Part shown: positions 42,862-45,460 of the stretch, piece after piece
How the letters are laid out: each line of letters starts with the position of its first letter
Numbering within the stretch: the first letter of the stretch is position 1
NCBI RefSeq assembly: GCF_025127995.1
Contig: NZ_JAHLYP010000017.1
Coordinates: forward strand, 1-45,460
Length of the DNA stretch: 45,460 nt
DNA from: Synechococcus sp. CS-1332
Lineage (GTDB): Bacteria > Cyanobacteriota > Cyanobacteriia > PCC-6307 > Cyanobiaceae
Direction: 5' to 3'
Position numbers and translations under genes: made by a program
The notes under the pieces: generated by a model
Database searches by the model: none
Seen by the model: only the letters and a program-made list of their open reading frames with translations
Told to the model about the DNA's origin: nothing

Positions 42862-43521
42862 ATGGGCACCAGTTCCGCTCCCCGCCTGATCGACGGACCC
42901 GACGACGCGCCGGCCACCGTGCTGCTGGCCCATGGGGCCGGGGCACCGATGGACAGCCCCTTCATGGCGGCGATCGCCGCCGGACTGGCCGCGGTGGGCT
43001 GGCGGGTGGTGCGCTTCGAGTTTGGCTACATGGCCCGGATGCGCGAGACGGGCCGCCGCCAGGGACCCGAGCGGATGCCGGTGCTGCAGGAGGCGTTCCG
43101 CCAGCAGGTGCGGCTGGAGACGGGCGAGAGCCCGCAGCGGCCGCTGTTCATCGGCGGCAAGTCGATGGGCGGGCGGGTGGCCAGCCTGCTGGTGGATGAA
43201 TTGGCCGCCAGCGACGGGGTGCGGGGCTGCCTGTGCCTGGGCTATCCCTTCCATCCGCCCGGCAAGCCGCTGCAGCTGCGCACCGAACACCTGGCCGCCT
43301 TGAGTACGCCCAGCCTGATCCTGCAGGGGGAGCGGGACACGTTCGGGCGGCGGGAGGAGGTGGAGACCTACAGCCTGTCGCCAGCGGTGCAGTTGGGCTG
43401 GATCCCCAGCGGCGACCACAGCTTCAAGCCCACGCGGAGTTCTGGGCTGAGCGAGGCGGAGAACTGGGCGGCGGCGGTGGCGTTGAGCGATCAGTTCATG
43501 CAGGAGCTGTTGTTCCGCTGA
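42862..43521 (+). CDS. Alpha/beta-hydrolase family protein
   Basis: A 219-residue protein from ATG 42862 (MGTSSAPRLIDGPDD). TVLLAHGAGAPMDSPFM forms the oxyanion-hole strand, PLFIGGKSMGGRVASLL contains the nucleophile elbow (GKSMGG, Ser), LILQGERDTFGRREEV gives the acid, and WIPSGDHSFKP the catalytic His. The GxSxGG elbow with the short cap resembles the KANL3/Tex30-type or dienelactone-hydrolase-like families. Substrate unknown. Start is 11 bases after the divergent secreted gene start. Confidence 0.85.
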   Translation: MGTSSAPRLIDGPDDAPATVLLAHGAGAPMDSPFMAAIAAGLAAVGWRVVRFEFGYMARMRETGRRQGPERMPVLQEAFRQQVRLETGESPQRPLFIGGKSMGGRVASLLVDELAASDGVRGCLCLGYPFHPPGKPLQLRTEHLAALSTPSLILQGERDTFGRREEVETYSLSPAVQLGWIPSGDHSFKPTRSSGLSEAENWAAAVALSDQFMQELLFR

Positions 43522-44161
43522 GCTTCACAGCCGAATTGCCCAACAGCTACCTGGAGCGACCAGAGACCCATCTACGGGGTTGAACCGGCAATCCACTGTG
43601 AAGCTGGTGGGGTCACTCACTGCGCAGCGTCATGGAACAGGTGGTGAGCGAGTGGGTGCAGGGAGTTGGGGTGGAGAGTGGGGAAGCAGACCTGAACTAA
43701 GCATTGCCACGGCTGAGATCCTCATCACCATCATGGACAACCAGCCGGGGACAGATGGGGATAGGCCCTATGTGCTGTTCGTGAATCAGAGCGAGTACGG
43801 CAAGGCCCGCTTCCTGCGCACCAACGTGCTCTCGTCCAGGGCGGACCTCAAGAAGGACACGGCCCTGCGCTTTAGGCAGGAGGTGAAACGCCTCCCCGCT
43901 GCCTTAGGGCCGGAAGATGCCGAACAGCAGGTTGGCCCTGTTCAACTTTGGCAACCAGCTGTTGATCGCAGGGTCTCGGGAAGCTGCGGCGGGTGATCGA
44001 GGCCCAGCCCCATGGATCCCTGGCCGCTACGGCAAGTGATCTGGGCTTGGAAGTCCGGTTGCCCTGAGCTGGGGTAGATCGATGGGCACTGAAAAAGCTC
44101 CCGTATCCTCAAGACCCTGCCCGGCGAGCCCGATCGCCAAGATCACGTCGCTGACCGTTCC
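43522..44161. other. Intergenic region with gene debris
   Basis: About 640 bases with no intact gene. 43522-43700 has only short frames, one (near 43620-43698) reading SLRSVMEQVVSEWVQG then a stop. A frameshifted relic at 43717-44067 is described separately. 44068-44161 shows no clear promoter for the TPR gene at 44162, though it must start transcription somewhere here. Confidence 0.5.
43717..44067 (+). pseudogene. Frameshifted gene relic, family not recognised
   Basis: Three frames in a row read like parts of one protein: YVLFVNQSEYGKARFLRTNV with SRADLKKDTALRFRQEVKRL (43733 to about 43915), then NSRLALFNFGNQLLIAGS in a second frame (about 43920-43974), then LRRVIEAQPHGSLAATASDL with GLEVRLP and a stop at 44065 in a third (43984-44067). 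The switches at about 43918 and 43978 break any full protein. I do not recognise the family. Confidence 0.5.
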
Positions 44162-45460
44162 ATGGACGACCAACGCCTGAGCGTCTACGCAGAACTGATC
44201 ATCAAGCTGCTGAAGTGCCCCAGCGGGGAGGAGAACACGATCCTCAACGCCCACCCAGAGCTGCTGGATGAGGGATTAGTAGCGGCGATGCAGCACTATT
44301 CGGAAACGTTGCGGCAGCAGGGGAATTCCGATGCAGCCGCGTTTCTGGAGAATCTTGCCCAACAAATTGCGAAGTTCATCAGGCAGGACGATTCGCCGCA
44401 GGAGCCCCCATCAGCAGAGAGGCAGCAGGCCTATGTGGATCTGATCCAGCTTCTGCTGGCGTGCCAAGCGGGAGAAGAGCAACGGATCCTGGGGGCACAC
44501 AGCGAACTCCTGGACCAGGGTTTAGTGAGCATGTGTGAGCAGGTGGCCCATAGGCTGGTGGAGCAGAACAACCAGCAATGGGCTGCCTGGTTGCGCAACT
44601 TTGCCGCCCAACTGGCGAATGGTGTAACCGCCGCCAAAACTAGCCACTCGAATGAGCAAGAAGCATTTTTGATGCAGTTATTGCAGACGGTTGCAGACAG
44701 CAATGGCGATCCGGCGAGCGTGCTCTCGCTCCTCAGCGCTCATTTGTCGCTGCTGAACACTGACCTGGCAGCCCTGTTGAGCGACTGGTTTCCAGGTGCA
44801 ATCGAACAGGCAGATGAAGGCCAGCGACAGGCCCTGGCCGCCGTTCTTGACAACCTTGGATCTTTACTGCAGGAGTATCAACTTGGTAGTTCGCGATCCA
44901 ATCTGCTGATCGCCATCGAAGCCTATACCAATGCCTTGCGGGTCTACACAGAAGCCGAGCTACCGCAAGCCTGGGCCATCACAAACGTTAATCTCGGCAT
45001 CGTCTACAGCAAGCTTGCCCCGTTCTCAGAGAATCCGAAACAACAGATCGAGAACGCCATCGAGGCCTATACCAATGCCTTGCGGGTCTTCACAGAAGCC
45101 GAGCTGCCGGAAGACTGGGCCGACACAACCAATAATCTCGGCTCCGCCTACAGCAGTCTTGCCCCGTTCTCAGAGAATCCAAAACAACAGATCGAAAACG
45201 CCATCAAGGCCTATACCAATGCCTTGCGGATCAGAACAGAAGCCGAGCTGCCGCAAGCCTGGGCCACCACAACCAAGAATCTCGGCTCCGCCTACAGCAT
45301 TCTTGCCCCGTTCTCAGAGAATCCGAAACAACAGATCGAGAACGCCATCGAGGCCTATACCAATGCCTTGCGGGTCTTCACAGAAGCCGAGCTGCCGCAA
45401 GCCTGGGCCGACACAATCAATAATCTCGGCAGCGCCTACAGTAAACTTGCCCCGTTTACA
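44162..45460 (+). CDS. TPR-repeat protein with N-terminal repeated helical domain (runs off the window)
   Basis: Starts at ATG 44162 and is open to the last base, so at least 433 residues. Residues 6-73 and 88-154 are two copies of one unit (AYxxLIxxLLxCxxGEExxILxAHxELLDxGLV; e.g. ELIIKLLKCPSGEENTILNA and DLIQLLLACQAGEEQRILGA), and 165-242 is a weaker third copy. From about 250 come TPR-type repeats of 48 residues: AYTNALRVFTEAELPQAWA, NNLGSAYSKLAPFSENPKQQ. This architecture is common before CHAT peptidase domains in cyanobacteria; that domain would lie beyond the window. GC content is lower than in the rest. Confidence 0.85.
   Translation, partial: MDDQRLSVYAELIIKLLKCPSGEENTILNAHPELLDEGLVAAMQHYSETLRQQGNSDAAAFLENLAQQIAKFIRQDDSPQEPPSAERQQAYVDLIQLLLACQAGEEQRILGAHSELLDQGLVSMCEQVAHRLVEQNNQQWAAWLRNFAAQLANGVTAAKTSHSNEQEAFLMQLLQTVADSNGDPASVLSLLSAHLSLLNTDLAALLSDWFPGAIEQADEGQRQALAAVLDNLGSLLQEYQLGSSRSNLLIAIEAYTNALRVYTEAELPQAWAITNVNLGIVYSKLAPFSENPKQQIENAIEAYTNALRVFTEAELPEDWADTTNNLGSAYSSLAPFSENPKQQIENAIKAYTNALRIRTEAELPQAWATTTKNLGSAYSILAPFSENPKQQIENAIEAYTNALRVFTEAELPQAWADTINNLGSAYSKLAPFT
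44912..45460 (+). repeat. 144-bp tandem repeats within the TPR gene
   Basis: Units start at 44921, 45065, 45209 and 45353 (GCCTATACCAATGCCTTGCG), exactly 144 bases apart, each encoding 48 residues. The copies are nearly identical in bases, not only in protein, differing at a few codons (e.g. CGGGTCTAC / CGGGTCTTC / CGGATCAGA). Such low divergence implies recent expansion or gene conversion. The fourth unit is cut by the end of the window, so the total number is unknown. Confidence 0.95.

Noticed and set aside
44027-44254. 75-residue minus-strand frame over the TPR gene start
   Set aside because: Antisense to the TPR coding start and without family pattern.
44912-45460. CRISPR array because of regular spacing of identical blocks
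   Set aside because: The whole 144-base unit is coding and conserved; there are no unique spacers.

Overview
The window is a chromosomal segment of a GC-rich, phycobilisome-containing unicellular cyanobacterium, most like the Cyanobium / Synechococcus (alpha-picocyanobacterial) group. The support is gene content: photosystem I psaD, a phycobilisome rod linker with a CpcD domain, the carotenoid desaturase crtD, a CAAD-domain thylakoid protein, a cytochrome b6f cofactor-assembly (CCB) type protein, cyanobacterial-type glutamate-cysteine ligase, PEP carboxylase and speD. The species assignment is inference; no rRNA is present. No database search was possible, so family names rest on motifs and remembered family patterns.

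Positions 1-21.6 kb are dense housekeeping DNA. A partial LpxB-related gene is followed by a small conserved protein, an RNase D-like exonuclease, the CCB-like protein, a secreted amidase-like protein and hemF. The run mrp-rodA-degenerate histidine kinase comes next, then psaD with its own terminator, trpE-gshA-ppc-acetyltransferase joined by ATGA overlaps, a tRNA-Arg(CCG), recF with no normal start codon, speD, larE, a tandemly duplicated cobalamin adenosyltransferase and a minus-strand JAMM peptidase / MoeB-rhodanese / K+ channel cluster.

Positions 21.6-27.5 kb are more accessory: fructosamine kinase, a PEP-CTERM surface protein with a terminator, an AT-richer spacer, crtD, a rod linker and about 0.9 kb of spacer holding a possible gene relic and three 16-bp tandem repeats.

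Positions 27.5-35 kb hold msrA and a five-gene minus-strand run: retropepsin-RimK fusion, ABC ATPase without permease, MscS channel, unknown protein, DUF296-glutaredoxin fusion. Its genes overlap or lie at most about 22 bp apart, so one transcript is likely. It is the best candidate here for an under-described functional module, joining glutamate ligation, membrane tension and redox chemistry.

Positions 35-41.6 kb carry a DUF389 protein, pstS behind a Pho-box-like site, a DUF4239-like protein, an ACR3-type permease behind an ArsR-type palindrome, a TauE/SafE permease and the cbpA-cbpM pair. From 41.8 kb the DNA becomes accessory: a DUF433/DUF5615 toxin-antitoxin pair whose toxin is frameshifted, a secreted protein of possibly foreign origin, an alpha/beta hydrolase, a shredded gene relic, and a TPR protein with near-identical 144-bp repeats that runs off the window end.
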